Source: Amia ocellicauda
Taxonomy: Eukaryota; Chordata; Actinopteri; Amiiformes; Amiidae
NCBI RefSeq assembly: GCF_036373705.1
Contig: NC_089856.1
Coordinates: forward strand, 30,414,298-30,478,297
DNA: 64,000 bases
Reading direction: 5' to 3'
Part shown: positions 14,790 through 30,100 of the stretch, piece after piece
How positions within the stretch are numbered: the first letter of the stretch is position 1
Layout of the letters: each line of letters begins with the position of its first letter
Position numbers and translations under genes: made by a program
The notes under the pieces: generated by a model
What the model was told of the DNA's origin: nothing
What the model saw: only the letters and a program-made list of their open reading frames with translations
Databases searched by the model: none

Positions 14790-15275
14790 CTGGGTGACGT
14801 GCCGGCATCGCCATGCTCTCTCATTCCCGGACTGCACATGCCACAGCAAACAGGTCTATAAACTTCTGACCCCACTGCTTGTTCTTCGAGGTCAGTGTGC
14901 GGTCACCCCTTGGCTGATCCAGCAAAACACAGAACATCCCCAACCCCCCCACCCCAACACACATCCCTGGCATCTTGCCAACTGTGCCCCCTCACTACCC
15001 CTCCAGCTCAAGTTCACCAAAAGGACACGGCAGACAAGGCCCCGCCTCTGACACGCCTACGCGTCCGCATCATACAGAGGGAGGAGCCACTCTGATCCCG
15101 CTGCGCCCCCCAGTCCAAGAATCGGGGGTGGGCACCTCCGCACCGCTTCTCCAACTCTTTTTGGGAGCTCTCTGGTCACACAGCGACACCTACTGCCCGC
15201 TTTGCATCACTACAGCCTCTCTTCTCCGCCACGAGCACCGTGATGTAACACGGGAACGACAAGGTAAAGATAAAC
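14790..15275. other. GC-rich, CpG-containing island in the desert
   Basis: This segment is clearly richer in G, C and CpG than the AT-rich DNA on either side. It ends with a donor-like AAG|GTAAAG at about 15262. It could be a promoter with a non-coding first exon of a plus-strand gene outside the window, or a regulatory element. No coding domain was recognised in its three overlapping short open frames. Confidence 0.3.
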
Positions 15276-18200
15276 TATTGAATAGTATGTGTATTTATAC
15301 AAAAAACATTTTTTTTTTAAATGCTTAAATATAATTAAATATTTTTCTATAAGTTATGGCTGAGATTGCTTTGTTTAATTTTTATTATTCTGTTAATAGC
15401 ATTTAACAGTCTACATTTATAATTATCTTGTTTCGAAATTATGGTGAATATGGTGATGTTTATGATTATTATTATTATTATTATAATAATTAATAATAAT
15501 ATTGGGTTCTGGTTGTATTATCTTACTCATATCTAAGAATGACTATAAATAAAACAAGCCATAAGAGATCGTATAAATATTTTGTTCCCTATATAAAGTT
15601 TGAATAAATGAAAAGTAACACAAATTATATCATATTTCTATTTATGCTGACATCTTATAAATATGATTAATATTAAATATGATTAAATATTAGCACTAGT
15701 ATATACTTAATTATTAATAGTATTGTTATTATTATTGTTGGTGATATTAATAATAATAATCACCATTGTCTGTTATTGGTTTTATAATGTTCTGTACTTT
15801 TTTATGTGAGAGGTTTGATATAAATGCAGAATAAACCATAATGCAATACAGTGAAGCCAATATATATGTTTGTGGCAGTCACAATTGTTAGCATCACCTA
15901 AAAATCTTACCGAAACCCTCTTTAAAAATACAATGCACATAATCTATACATAAACCTATACATCTGACTTGCCAAAGTTGATTATACATTTTCACAAATG
16001 GTGCACACATAGGAGATTATTATTAATAATTATTATTATTATTATTATTATTATTATTTCATACTGAAGCATTTAATAAAACCAAGTGTCTCCATAATTT
16101 TGACCACAAGTGTATATTTTCTGCTTCTTTTTTCCTTTGCTTTACTTGACTGTGTCTTTCGTGCATATGGCAGTAATTGTCTGGACTGGCTTACAACAAT
16201 CTCTCATTAATAATACATTATCTGCAGTAAACATACATAAATACTCCTCAACTATTAATACATACAGACGTACGGTCTTGTTGGTTTTGACAAAACATTG
16301 TATTATTTAGATGCTCGCCTTACTTGCATTTGAATTATTAAAACCATTAATGAGAATTTTACAGGAATCCAAATAACATTTCTTACATAATAATTTCAAG
16401 GTTTTTTTTTGTTTTTTTTTATTATTGTTCAATAATTAATATGGCTACCAGCAGTTTATTCTGATTAACCAGCTTTTCGTAGACTTGTTATTATGATATA
16501 TTATTATTATTATACAGTAATTACAATATACGAATTGTAATAGTGTTATCAGTACTGTTTAGTTCATAGTTAGTCATACAAATACGTTTTTGAATGTCAA
16601 TGCGTGCGTGTGTGTATACATAAATCATACATAAATACATATATGCGGAGTGCTACACTTTAACTTCACTTATTTATAATACACACGGCTGCTGTCTGTA
16701 CTGTTTCCTTAATTTACGGTTTTAAAATGGAGATCTTGCTAATTCTCATGTGCAAAATACAGCACTGTGCTAGAAACACCTTTTACAAAATTCTCTTAAT
16801 GACTTTGTTCTGGGGCGCTGCCAAAATAAGTATATGTTGTAAGAAATGCTACTTATGTCTGTACATCTGGTTTAGCGCTTCTGGAGATCCATCTGGCTGA
16901 GAGACCCAAACAGCTATTGTTGAATATATAATTCATATAAATCTAAATTGCTGAAACTATGTTGGTATCCACAACATAGCCTTTACATTCCCTAATGTAT
17001 TTTATTTTGAAAAATGATTCTCAGGTTTTTTTAATTGACATTTTATTTACTTATTTAATTAATCATCTGGAATTAGTTTTAAACCAGTAAGTGCATGTTT
17101 TACGTCTATCTTATGTAGGTCTAAAAACAAAACAACTGGGCGTTCATTTTATTTGTAGCTACCCTTGTTATTTTTTATTATATTCTTTATGAAATGTAGC
17201 AGTGTAATTTAATAATGTAGGCAGACTGACATGGTCTATTTTGTAAATTATAACCATAGTTCTAGTTCATAATTCTACACTGACTGTTTTAAACTCCAAT
17301 GCATTCTTGTGTTATAATTCTCATTCTGAAGTAATGTAATTTAAAGTAAAGTAAGTAAGTCGCTTTAATGTAGAAAGCGTGTGTGTTAACAGAAGGAAAG
17401 TGGTTGCCAAACTAAAAATAACAGAAGTATTTTTCTTTTGCATAATTAGAAATGCAAGATTTTGAAGACATTTAAATAATTCAAATCGTACTTTTGATAC
17501 ATGCTGATTTGTAACCGCTAAATTACTATCATGTATAGTGTTTCTTTGTATTTTTATGAATCTGCTTTTCTTCCACTTCCTTCAAACTATCTGGACATAA
17601 TTGGGGAGAAAAACTATCTTTCGGAAAACATCCTTAGAAGGTAGAAAAACAGCAGTGAAAAAACATTAAAATGTAAGTAACGTTACACAGTGGAATGAGA
17701 AGTTAAACTGCCTATTCATAGTTTTCCTTATCAGCTAAGATTATTTTTGCCAAATGTAACAAAGTGCTCGTTTTTTCACATTGAAATGTAAATTCAGAAT
17801 GGGCTGGCTTTCCATTATAGAAACTTTTCATATGAATGCAGTTTGATGAGTTTCCAGTGTCTAACCCATTATGCTATCCAAATTGTTGTAGAATTACCCA
17901 AATGAAATCACAAATCCACTGTTATATATTAATGTTTTGGGAAACGGCCAAAAATACAGAAATCTAAATGTCAAAGAAGAGGAAAAAAAACAAAACATTG
18001 TAGTTAATTTGAAAATGTATTAGATTTTTTTTTTTTTTATTTTTATTGTTGGAGTAGTCAGACCATGTATGTTTTGTGTTTAATAATACAGCATGGCTCT
18101 GTGGTCAGCAATTCAAAATCATTTTATGTGGGTAAAGAAATTAGAATTAGGCCCAATTTGTTTTCTTTTTATACCTTAAATCCAATATATTGATTCCTTT

Positions 18201-19309
18201 ATATAAATTAATACCACCAAATATAGATTTTTACTTTTTAATACCAATGCCTTAGACATTGTGGTTGTTATTCATGATAATTGCAGGGCATCAGTTTAAG
18301 TCATTTAAAATCTTGAGAACTGCAAAACAATAGGCACAAAGGTTATTTTCCATTGAACATGTTCCTACTCGAAGAGGGAATCTATACATGTCATATAAAG
18401 AAATCATTAGCGTTTGAATTAAGAGATTTAATTTCATGAGAGTCGAGCCAAAGCAGGCCATTTTTTTCCAGAGGAGCAGACACCGTGGAGTCCAGATCCA
18501 GGGACTGACTACTAGACGCTTGGGTGAGGTGGGTCTCAGGGAGTGGCATCCATTTTTATTTTTATTTTTTTTGTTAAAATGGCAGACTAGTTGTGATGCA
18601 TGCACAAAAAAAAAATAAGTTAAAGTGTGTGTAACATGGGAGTGATATTATCAAAGACACCCATTTGGGCTGTTGGTATTCAGACACTTCGCTGTCTGCT
18701 CTCTTGCCATTTTGTGGAGCAGTCCATGTCTCAGAGAGGGAAAGGAGTGAGGAAGAGGCAGAGAGGATGCTCAGTTGACAGCTAACCTTTTCACAGAGCA
18801 GACGGGTGCTTCTCCCACTGCGGAGAGTGTGCAGGGGAATTGGTAGCAGAGTAGCCCAGAGTGGCCTCCGCTCTTTTTATCTGAATCTCGTTACCATGTT
18901 AAACAGTGTTCTGTCTGGTCCGTTTACTCAGTTCTTTTCAGTGAAAAATACATTCCCGCACCACTTGGTGTGAAGCAAAGTTTCCGAGATTTGCAATCAA
19001 CACCGAAATGTAAGGTAACACGCTTAAAAAAAAAACATGGTTATATCAGACATTAAAATGAAATTAAGGGTACAGTACAGTATGAAGTTTTGAACTTCAC
19101 CAGTGTGTACATTGTAAAACTAGTATGCTACAATTAATTATAATCACCCTTCCTCTTTTTATAAAACTATACAAGTTGTTGTGCCCCGTTGCCAATTTAT
19201 ATTGAGAGCAGTTCTGCAAATGCTGCCTGGTGAAAATGCAACAGCGCCCTCTACTGCTTCAAATGGGTAACACCACCCAAAGCTGCAATTCTATCTTCAA
19301 GCAGATCAG
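15276..19309. other. AT-rich non-coding region
   Basis: Very AT-rich DNA with short ATT arrays (about 15465-15485 and 16018-16060) and A or T homopolymers. No exon, RNA gene or clear transposon was recognised. The open frame at 18291-18605 on the minus strand has no domain and is probably chance. Confidence 0.6.
19241..19257 (+). promoter_or_regulatory. Weak CTCF-like motif
   Basis: ACAGCGCCCTCTACTGC resembles the reverse form of the CTCF core (AGCGCCCCCTGSTGG) with a few mismatches. It lies just outside the Harbinger-like element. Motif similarity only. Confidence 0.25.
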
Positions 19310-19312
19310 TAA

Positions 19313-20134
19313 TGCCTCGGTTCCACTGGCTTAAGCGGCATGTTGTGCCATGCCGTGCCATACGCGTCCGTCCTCAGACGCGTCCCAGAGCTTTTTTTGC
19401 AAAACCAGGCCGCTGTGAAGTCCGTCCCTCTGATGGAGGAGCAGCGACTGTGGGTTTGGTTTGTGTTTGTGTTAAAAACAGAGACGAAACACTACGAGCG
19501 ACACAGCCTGACGAGGAGAGGACTTGTGTGTCTGTTTTATTATTTGTGCTTTACATGATTGTAAACAGCGTAATAAAAACACATTTCTGTTCAGAGATGT
19601 TAGGAATAGCTAAACGTGTAGAGACAACATTATATTCAGACAAGCATGTTCACATAAGAATACGGTTCCATGCGCAACAATAATAATAAATATCAAATAT
19701 GTATTGTTATTATTATCGTCATCTTTTGTGATAGTATATATGCATTTTAAACGGCACAGCGTGACTCCCTTAACTTATTACTCTTACTACAGATGTGTAA
19801 CTGCAAACGATTTGATGCACTCGGATATTAACTGTAAGCAGTCATTGTTTCTGTACGTGGATTTCACTCCATGCTGTTAATAAAACTGCAATTTCTTCGT
19901 GATCGCACACGGCACTTGAGATTATATCTTCCGACACAATGTATCTGATCTCCTCCCTGTGTCTCAAGTCAAACACACACCTCCAATTCTGAAAGTGAAT
20001 CATGTCCTCAGTGGGGACAGACGCTTACGGACACGTCCAGCACCAGCAAGTTAACCGGCCACAAAACACAGACGCGTCCGGATGCTTAGCCAGTAGAAAC
20101 ACCCGTTTAAGCGTCCGCCAGTGGAAACGGAGCC
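19313..20134. mobile_element. Harbinger-like non-autonomous DNA transposon
   Basis: The ends form an imperfect inverted repeat. The outer 18 bases agree at 14 positions and share TTCCACTGGC on both arms, and both arms continue with a TTAAGCG or CGCTTAA motif. TAA is present immediately outside each end (19310-19312 and 20135-20137), as expected for the three-base TWA target duplication of PIF/Harbinger elements. The interior contains repeated ACGCGTCCG motifs. The 123- and 72-residue open frames have no transposase features. Family assignment rests only on the target site and end structure. Confidence 0.6.
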
Positions 20135-20924
20135 TAAAATAAGTATTTTTATCAGAAATTGAGCCCTTCCCTAGAGATTAAAAAAGAAAATTAGCTTTTT
20201 TTTTTGGGTATGGTGGCATAGGGGGTGATAAATAAATGTTTTTGAATCCAAATCAAATCACATAACAGAAATTGAGAGCACAAACAAATCTTGTCAAAAC
20301 TGCAGGTTTTTCAGCCTGTGCTGTATGATTAATTCTAACTTAATACTAGAGGGATAGGGTTCAGGAGGCAACAGTTTCACATCAAACAGCATTTCATATT
20401 TGTTTTTATTACAAAAATATTTCCACAGGAAATATAACGCACAGTATAATTACATTGTGCTGTACCAGTACACCCTGTGCCCCAGCGAAGCCAGGCCCAG
20501 GAACACTGTGCTGGAAGGATCCACACTGTCCTTCACTGAACCTGGAGGATATACATCTTTTTCCAGCAGGAGAAGATCAATCTACTGTGAATAAACACAA
20601 TGGCAACATCTGCATACATTATTATTAGTAACAATAAGAATCCTTTTCACACATCTATTTGAATTTTGTCTACTGATCCAATAAAAGCCCTCAGACAGGT
20701 GTGGTCTGGGTAGGGGTGGCAGTACAGTGTGTACAGAGCCCAGTACTAGAGAACCACAATGCTTCTGTACAATGCAATAAATACACATGGAGGTCAAAAT
20801 GGAGTCTATCCACTGGGCCGTGGAGACCTCAAACAGTCTATGCTTTTGCAATAAATCTAAAATTTGGCCAGCCAGGCCCATCCCTCACCTTCCACTGCCG
20901 TCTTCTCAAATGTCTCTAGTCCTC

Positions 20925-23900
20925 CTAGCTGTCGCTGTGATCTGTGATGACCCTGGGCTCCACCAGCCGCTCATAGGAGACCACCATCATCACCTGGCAG
21001 GCAGAGAGACACCATTAACCTCTCAGTCATACACCCCCCCCATACTCGTACAATATCTCCAGTGCTCTAAACAGGCAATGAAAAAACACAACAACCATTT
21101 TTAAAATGAGGCGTGGCGGAAATACTCTTGATGTCTCAAAGGGGGCAAAAGTATCCATACTAGAATGGAGCAGCAGGACTTCATATTCTTTGAATATCAG
21201 AGTCAATGGACACTCATTGGTTCAAAGTGTACCTATATATAATATAGTGGCTGAGCTGTTGCACTCCTGTAATTTTTCACTTTATATTGATTGTACTACT
21301 GCACTTTTGTAATGCTTAAATTGTGTAAACTAAGTTATCCAGGATAAGGGCTTTCTGCCAGGAAATAAATAATGATAACAAAATGGTGTTATAGGATATC
21401 AGGTCTCAGTACATGCCCAGATTCTGCCTGCATGATCCACCTCTGACATAACAAAAAGGGATTAGAGAACTGCTTCAGCTGTGTCCAAATAAGGAAGTCT
21501 TGCAGGCAAAACATTTGTGCACATCAGAGCACAGTTCTGGATCAAAAGTAAAGACAACAGCTGCCCAGTGTCACCCTGCTGAAATGGCAAGATTAGAATT
21601 ATGTGCAGACGAAGTGCACACAGGCTCCTTTTTGTTAACATTTAGCTATAGAAAATAATGACTCACCCAGTTTGCGGATTTCAAGTAGACAGCAGTGAAA
21701 TATCGGTGCTAGACTAGCACTGCTAAAGTTCAAGTGAATGGTACAGAAAAGACTCGGATGCATGCGCTGCTTCCGTGAACATTGAAATACCTGGCTCACA
21801 GACAGACACACTTGTTGCAATAGGTTGTGCGTGGCGGAGCGGAGTGCGGGGATCAGGCATACTCACAGTGAGCAGGGTGAGCAAGGCCATCATCACCCCT
21901 AACATGATGTACAGGTTGTTCGTCAGCCCCCCTGCCCACAGCGGGCCCAGGATGGTTGCCAGCCCCCCCACCGAGCGCCGCAGTCCCTGGCTGAACCCTG
22001 CCACCCAGAAGAAGAGAGGAGGAGTGTCAGTGAACCCTGCACTGCACTCAGACACTCAACACAGCACACAGATATACAACACAACACTTTATCTTCCAGA
22101 ACATCTCAGCCTGTAAACATGCAGGGTCAACTGCAATGCAGCGAACTGAAAGCAGCGTACAAACTGGGATTGATCCCACGATTAGTACACAGCTTCATAT
22201 TAAACTAGTAGGCAAATTTAATATCAATTGCAACAAACTTCGCAGCTGGGGATGAAATTCAGCTGCCGACTAAAAAAATATCTCCATTGCAGTGAACCAC
22301 AAAATAACTGCTACTGCCAAATGTCACAAAATGTCAATACATTGTGATTTCTCACAACTCTTCATAACCACAAATCTTGTTTTTACATGTAAAATACAAT
22401 TACGTTTATGTTTTTGACACTGACAACATTTGTAATGAGTTATGAACAGCAGAAAATGCTCTGGTGTACATGGATAATACAAATAACACGCCAAACTTAT
22501 TTTAAATTACTGATGTAAAAATTCTCGGTTTTTAGGTTTTATTAAATACTATGAAATAACTGAGAATATATTGAAAGCTATACAGGAATTATTACCGAGC
22601 TAGGGTTGAGATCTCGTATGTAGAGATCTTACTTATTTCCCTCATTAACATGCAAATCAATTTATAACTTTTTTGAAATGCGTTTTTCTGGATTTTTTTG
22701 TTGTTATTCTGTCTCTCACTGTTAAAATACACCTACCATTAAAATTATAGACTGATCATTTCTTTGTCAGTGGGCAAACGTACAAAATCAGCAGGGGATC
22801 AAATAATTTTTTCCCTCACTGTATACACAGACAAAAACGTATACCTACTGTTGTGTAATGTGGGGCTTGAAGAGAGAGATGGATAAGGCAGACACCATCT
22901 CCCAAACCAGATTCATATTACAGTTTCCAACTTATCGCACTTAAAAATGTCTAACAATAACAATACTTCAATTCCATCTAATGCCAGGCTGTTAAGAAAC
23001 TCTGAAAACATACATAGACACAGTTTAATTAATATGTATTAAGCTAAATGAATCATGGAAAATATTTTGGCAGACAAAGGATCTGAATACTTTTACATAC
23101 AACTGCACGCATCTGTGGATTCAGGACTGCGTGAACCTTCCCTGCTATATCCTAGTTACTCATTCTGGCCACAAGGGGCACCAATGACTCACCTTGAGTT
23201 TTTTCAGCTGTTACTTTGGAGAAAAGCGACACCTGGGAGACTGCCACAAAAGGGAGCCCCAAAACCTGAAGGAAAACCCCAATTATAAACTCTGCCAACT
23301 GCCATGGCAGCCCACCTACAAAAAAAAGACAAAGAAAGTGAGAATTTCAGACAGCAGGAAAGAAACAGCTGATAAACAGCAATAACTCTCTGGCATTCAT
23401 CTTAACATATGGGCCATTGTCCAGAGTTTTACAGCTTGTATTTTGGCTTAGGCAGTTTGTATCTGGCATGTGGTGTCTACACAATATGTCCAAGCTATCC
23501 AAGAAGTCCCAAGTGTGTACGGATGCATTTTTAGGCATCTTAGGGCCTCTCCGTGCAGTTAGGGGTCCTCACCCAGTGGGTTGGCCAGGAAGATGAGGCA
23601 CCAGACACAGGACACATTGCAGATGATGAGCCCCACAGCCAGGATCACACGGTCTGCACAATGCTGGCTCAGCCAACGCACAAAGAAGAAGCCAGCGATC
23701 ACCTCCACGCCACACAGGCAGTACATGATGCTGTTCTCTAGTTCTCCAAAGTTGAAGAACTTCTGGGTCAGCGGAGTCACCATGGTCTGGAGCAGTCACA
23801 GTGGAAAGAGTGAGCAGGCAATTCAATCTGAAGGACAGTGGCTAGTCTGTCCCACCTTTGCTGCACTGATGGCCAGATGTTCATGACCTTTGACTTTTAA

Positions 23901-25439
23901 GAATATATTCATATATCACCCAAGTTGGAAGGAACCTTTCCTATACTGATCATATACTCAGATCAAAAATGTTCAGAATGCTCTAGGATACAACTCTCCT
24001 TGCAGTCTCCAAAGCCGTCTCCTTCCATATAAATTAAACAGAGTCACTTAGTCAGACCTGATCAAAAAGTCTCTAAGTGTGGGCTCTCACCTCCAGGGCA
24101 GTTTGGTTGAAGAGGGTGATGAATTGGGCCGTGAGCAGGACCACCACCTCCTCCCGCAGGTACTCTAAAGCACAGAGCACATATATTATACATACATACA
24201 TACATACATACATACATACATACACACACAATATATATATATACTATATACACTCACCTAAAGGATTATTAGGAACACCATACTAATACTGTGTTTGACC
24301 CCCTTTCGCCTTCAGAACTGCCTTAATTCTACGTGGCATTGATTCAACAAGGTGCTGAAAGCATTCTTTAGAAATGTTGGCCCATATTGATAGGATAGCA
24401 TCTTGCAGTTGATGGAGATTTGTGGGATGCACATCCAGGGCACGAAGCTCCCGTTCCACCACATCCCAAAGATGCTCTATTGGGTTGAGATCTGGTGACT
24501 GTGGGGGCCAGTTTAGTACAGTGAACTCATTGTCATGTTCAAGAAACCAATTTGAAATGATTCGACCTTTGTGACATGGTGCATTATCCTGCTGGAAGTA
24601 GCCATCAGAGGATGGGTACATGGTGGTCATAAAGGGATGGACATGGTCAGAAACAATGCTCAGGTAGGTCGTGGCATTTAAACGATGCCCAATTGGCACT
24701 AAGGGGCCTAAAGTGTGCCAAGAAAACATCCCCCACACCATTACACCACCACCACCAGCCTGCACAGTGGTAACAAGGCATGATGGATCCATGTTCTCAT
24801 TCTGTTTACGCCAAATTCTGACTCTACCATCTGAATGTCTCAACAGAAATCGAGACTCATCAGACCAGGCAACATTTTTCCAGTCTTCAACTGTCCAATT
24901 TTGGTGAGCTTGTGCAAATTGTAGCCTCTTTTTCCTATTTGTAGTGGAGATGAGTGGTACCCGGTGGGGTCTTCTGCTGTTGTAGCCCATCCGCCTCAAG
25001 GTTGTACGTGTTGTGGCTTCACAAATGCTTTGCTGCATACCTCGGTTGTAACAAGTGGTTATTTTCAGTCAAAGTTCTCATTCTCCTCTGACCTCTAGCA
25101 TCAACAAGGCATTTTCGCCCACAGGACTGCCGCATACTGGATGTTTTTCCCTTTTCACACCATTCTTTGTAAACCCTAGAAATGGTTGTGCGTGAAAATC
25201 CCAGTAACTGAGCAGATTGTGAAATACTCAGACCGGCCCGTCTGGCACCAACAACCATGCCACGCTCAAAATTGCTTAAATCACCTCTTTCCCATTCAGA
25301 CATTCAGTTTGGAGTTCAGGAGATTGTCTTGACCAGGACCACACCCCTAAATGCATTGAAGCAACTGCCATGTGATTGGTTGGTTAGATAATTGCATTAA
25401 TGAGAAATTGAACAGGTGTTCCTAATAATCCTTTAGGTG

Positions 25440-25476
<37 letters not shown>

Positions 25477-27050
25477 GTGCATCCGGAAAGTATTCACAGC
25501 AATTCACTTTTTCCACATTTTGTTATGTTACAGCCTTATTCCAAAATGGATTAAATTCATTATTTTCCTCAAAATTCTACAAACAATACCCCATAATGAC
25601 AACATGAAAGAAGTTTGTTTGAAATCTTTGCAAATTTATTAAAAATAAAAAAACAAAAAAAGTGCATGTACATAAGTATTCACAGCCTTTGCTCAATACT
25701 TTGTTGAAGCACCTTTGGCACCAATTACAGCCTCAAGTCTTTTTGAGTATGATGCTACAAGCTTGGCACACCTATTTTTGGGCAGTTCTCCCATTCTTCT
25801 TTGCAGGACCTCTCAAGCTCCATCAGGTTGGATGGGGAGCATCGGTGCACAGCCATTTTCAGATCTCTCCAGAGATGTTCAATCGGGTTCAAGTCTGGGC
25901 TCTGGCTGGGCCGCTCAAGGACATTCACAGAGTTGTCCTGTAGCCACTCCTTTGTTATCTTGGCTGTGTGCTTAGGGTCGTTGTCCTGTTGGAAGATGAA
26001 CCTTCGCCCCAGTCTGAGGTCCAGAGCGCTCTGGAGCAGGTTTTCATCAGGGATGTCTCTGTACATTGCTGCATTCATCTATCCCTCGATCCTGACTAGT
26101 CTCCCAGTTCCTGACGCTGAAAAATATCCCCACAGCATGATGCTGCCACCACCATGCTTCACTGTAGGGATGGTATTGGCCAGGTGATGAGCGGTGCCTG
26201 GTTTCCTCCAGACATGACGCTTGCCATTCAGGCCAAAGAGTTCAACTCCAGGGGGGCTGTCATGTGCCTTTTACTGAGGAGTGGCTTCCATCTGGCCACT
26301 CTACCATACAGGCCTGATTGGTGGAGTGCTGCAGAGATGGTTGTTCTTCTGGAAGGTTCTCCTCTCTCCACAGAGACATGCTGGAGCTCTGTCAGAGTGA
26401 CCATCGGGTTCTTGGTCACCTCCCTGACTAAGGCCCTTCTCCCCCAATCGCTCAGTTTGGCCGGACGGCCAGCTCTAGGAAGAGTCCTGGTGGTTCCAAA
26501 CTTCTTCCATTTACGGATGATGAAGGCCACTGTGTTCATTGGGACCTTCAATGCTGCAGAATTTTTTCTGTACCCTCCCCAGATCTGTGCCTCGATACAA
26601 TCCTGTCTCGGAGGTCTACAGACAATTTCTTGGACTTCATGGCTTGGTTTGTGCTCTGACATGCACTGTTAACTGTGGGACCTTATATAGACAGGTGTGT
26701 GCCTTTCCAAATCATGTCCAATCAACTGAATTTACCACAGGTGGACTCCAATCAAGTAGAAACATCTCAAGGATGATCAGTGGAAACAGGATGCACCTGA
26801 GCTCAATTTTGAGTGTCATGGCAAAGGCTGTGAATACTTATGTACATGTGCTTTTTTTATTTTTTATTTTTAATACATTTGCAAAGATTTCAAACAAACT
26901 TCTTTCACGTTGTCATTATGGGGTATTGTTTGTAGAATTTTGAGGAAAATAATGAATTTAATCCATTTTGGAATAAGGCTGTAACATAACAAAATGTGGA
27001 AAAAGTGAAGCGCCGTGAATACTTTCCGGATGCACTGTATACACGCATAT

Positions 27051-27101
<51 letters not shown>

Positions 27102-30100
27102 CATACATACATACATACACATACACTGCTCAAAAAAATTAAGGGAACATTTAAATCACCAACCAATTGAGGGCTGGATTCAAACTCACACCAAAGTAAA
27201 CAACTGAAATCACAGGCTGTTGCAAATCGCGTGAATTTCATCACGGCAACTCATAATGTGACTCAGTAGTGTGTATGGCCCCCATGTGCCTGTATGCACT
27301 CCTGACAACGTCTGGGCATGCTCCTGATGAGACGGCGGATGGTGTCCTGGGGGATCTCCTCCCACACCTGGATCAGGGCATCAGTGAGATCCTGGACAGT
27401 CTGTGGCCCTACTTGGCAGCGTCGGATGCACCGACACATAACATCCCAAAGGTTCTCAATCGGATTCAGGTCTGGGGAACGTGAGGGCCAGTCAATGGCA
27501 TCAATGCCTTCATCATCCAGGAACTGCCTACACACTCTTGCCACATGAGGCCGGGCACTGTCCTGCACCAGGAGGAACCCAGGGCCCACTGCACCAACGT
27601 AAGGTCTGACGATGGATTTCATCCCGGTACCTAACAGCAGTCAGGGTACCGTTGGCTAGCACGTGGAGGTCTGTGCAACCCTCCAAGGATATGCCACACC
27701 AGACCATCACTGACCCAACGCCAAACCAGTCATGCTTGATGATGTTGCAGGCAGCATAACGTTCACCATGGTGTCTCCAGACTCTTTCATGTCTGTCACA
27801 TGTGCTCAGTGTGAACCTGCTCTCATCTGTGACCTGTGACCTGCCAATTCTGGTGTTCTCTGGTGAATGCCAATCGAGCTGCACAGTGCTGGGCTGTGAG
27901 CACAGGTCCCACTAGAGGACTCCCGCTGGAAGTCATTTTGTAGGGATCTGGCCCTTCTCCGGCCCTGTCCAGCTCTCCTCGTGTAATGGCCCGTCTCTTG
28001 GTATCTCCTCCATGCTCTTGAGACTGTACTGGGACACACAGCAAACCTTCTTGCGAAGGCACGTATGGATGTGCCATCCTGGAGGAGCTGGACTACCTGT
28101 GCAACCTGAATGGGCTGCAGGTACCGCCTCATGCTACCAGTAATGACAAGGACACTAGCAAAACACAAAACTAGAGAAGAATCAGTCAGGAAGGATAAGG
28201 AGAGAGCGATTGTCTGTGGGGACCACCTGCAAAACCATTCCCATGTTGGGGGTTGTCTTGCTGTTGCCTGTCCAGTGCACCTGTTGTCACTTTAATTTGC
28301 ACAAAAACAGGTGACATTGCCCACAATTAGGCTTCCTAACTGGACAGATTAATATCCCTGAAGTTTAATTGACTTGGTGTTATACTTTGATGATTACATG
28401 TTCCCTTAATTGTTTTGAGCAGTGTACTTTGGGTTTTAGACAAGCAACATTCAATGTCAGCATGGGTTGCCTGGAAATAATTAAATAAGTAATTTTAATA
28501 ACACTTTGCAGCTATTTTGAAAACTTGAGTGAGTTAGTTTGTTTTTATTATAGCTGCCTGCATTGAACGCAAAGCTGAATCATTTTGAAATGCAACGTGA
28601 TGCACTGATTGATTTAGAACTGACTACTTAAAACAAGGAAACTTGTGTAGCATTACATCTTCACACAGGGTATAAAGGCAGACAAGGGGACAAACTGTTA
28701 CACTGACAGAGGCACGTAGCTTATGATGTATTCATGACCAATACACACACAAAAAAACAACAGAAAAAAATGCAATGGCACAGTGACAAAACAGACAAAA
28801 AGAGACATTGAAAGAAAGCAGGTTAGAGACAGGGAGCACACAAACAGAGAAAGAACAAGAGACAGATACCAACCTTTGCTGGGGCTGAATCCACTGCTCT
28901 GTGCAGAGGGGGGGGGTGAGGGAGGAGGTGAGGGGGGGCTCAGTGTGCCATTCGCCAGGCTATGGCCTTCAAACTCAGGCTGACCAGGGCCAACACTGCC
29001 ATACGACTCAAGGCTAGTGGGGGTCACCAGGGGTTTCGCCTCGCCTTCCTCTCCTTCTTCCTCTAACTCGTCCTCCGTCCCGCTGACGTGTGGCCCCCTC
29101 TGTGGCATGATATCCCAGTACATGAATAGCACAACCAGCTCCAGCAGCACCCACAGGAAACACATGAAAAGCTGGAGGGAACCAAAGACACAATCAGTCT
29201 TTTACCAATATAAATTCAAATTGAGCTTTATGGGCATGACTGATTTCTTTGGTATTACCAAAGCATGCAAGACAAAAAATATACTGATATATAGATAGAT
29301 CAATAGAGATAGATAGATAATTAAGTAAATCTAAATAAAATATATAATAATCACTCGAATAATTAAATAAAATATAAATAATAATAATGAATATACATGA
29401 ATAGATCATAAGTAGCAATCATTTAAAACACATTTTCAAGCAATTAATATGATTAAATAAATACTTCTTAAATAAGATTTATTTTCACAGAGGGTTTCTG
29501 TGTATGGTATGAGTTATAATGTTAAACCAAAATATTAGAAAAAGGAAACTGAGTGGCCTTGTCTTCTGTGAGATATTGACAAATAAAATTAGTGGTGGCA
29601 GTACGAATCACAGTGGATTATGAATACCATAAAACAATGTCCAGTATGGGTGTGAAGTTGTGGTGTATTAATGGGGCTGTTTGCCAGGTTGGGAATGAGG
29701 GATTGATTTTAGAAATATAAAGAATATGATATAGGACTACTAAGGAAGCATATTAAGGCCACACAGGGAGTTTGTTTTTCTCCATCAATGAAGAGGCGCG
29801 GGAGGGGGTTCAATTCTGAGAAACAAAGCCCGAATTTCTTACACGCATGACAAGGTACCCCTGAGCAAGACTGAACGGGCCAAGTCAAGGAAAGTTCCTC
29901 CTGCACAAAGGCTATTACTTTGTTTCAATCTCAATGGTTTCTCCTTCTTAAAAGGCCCAGTTCTCGACAACATCTCTTCAAAGTTCAATTACTTTTACTA
30001 ATATGGTGATGTTGTGCCAAGAGCCAAAGAATTTCCTTTTTTCTAACTCTAATTCCAAAATATAACTTGATTAGAGCATTCATTTGATCCATTTTAAAGA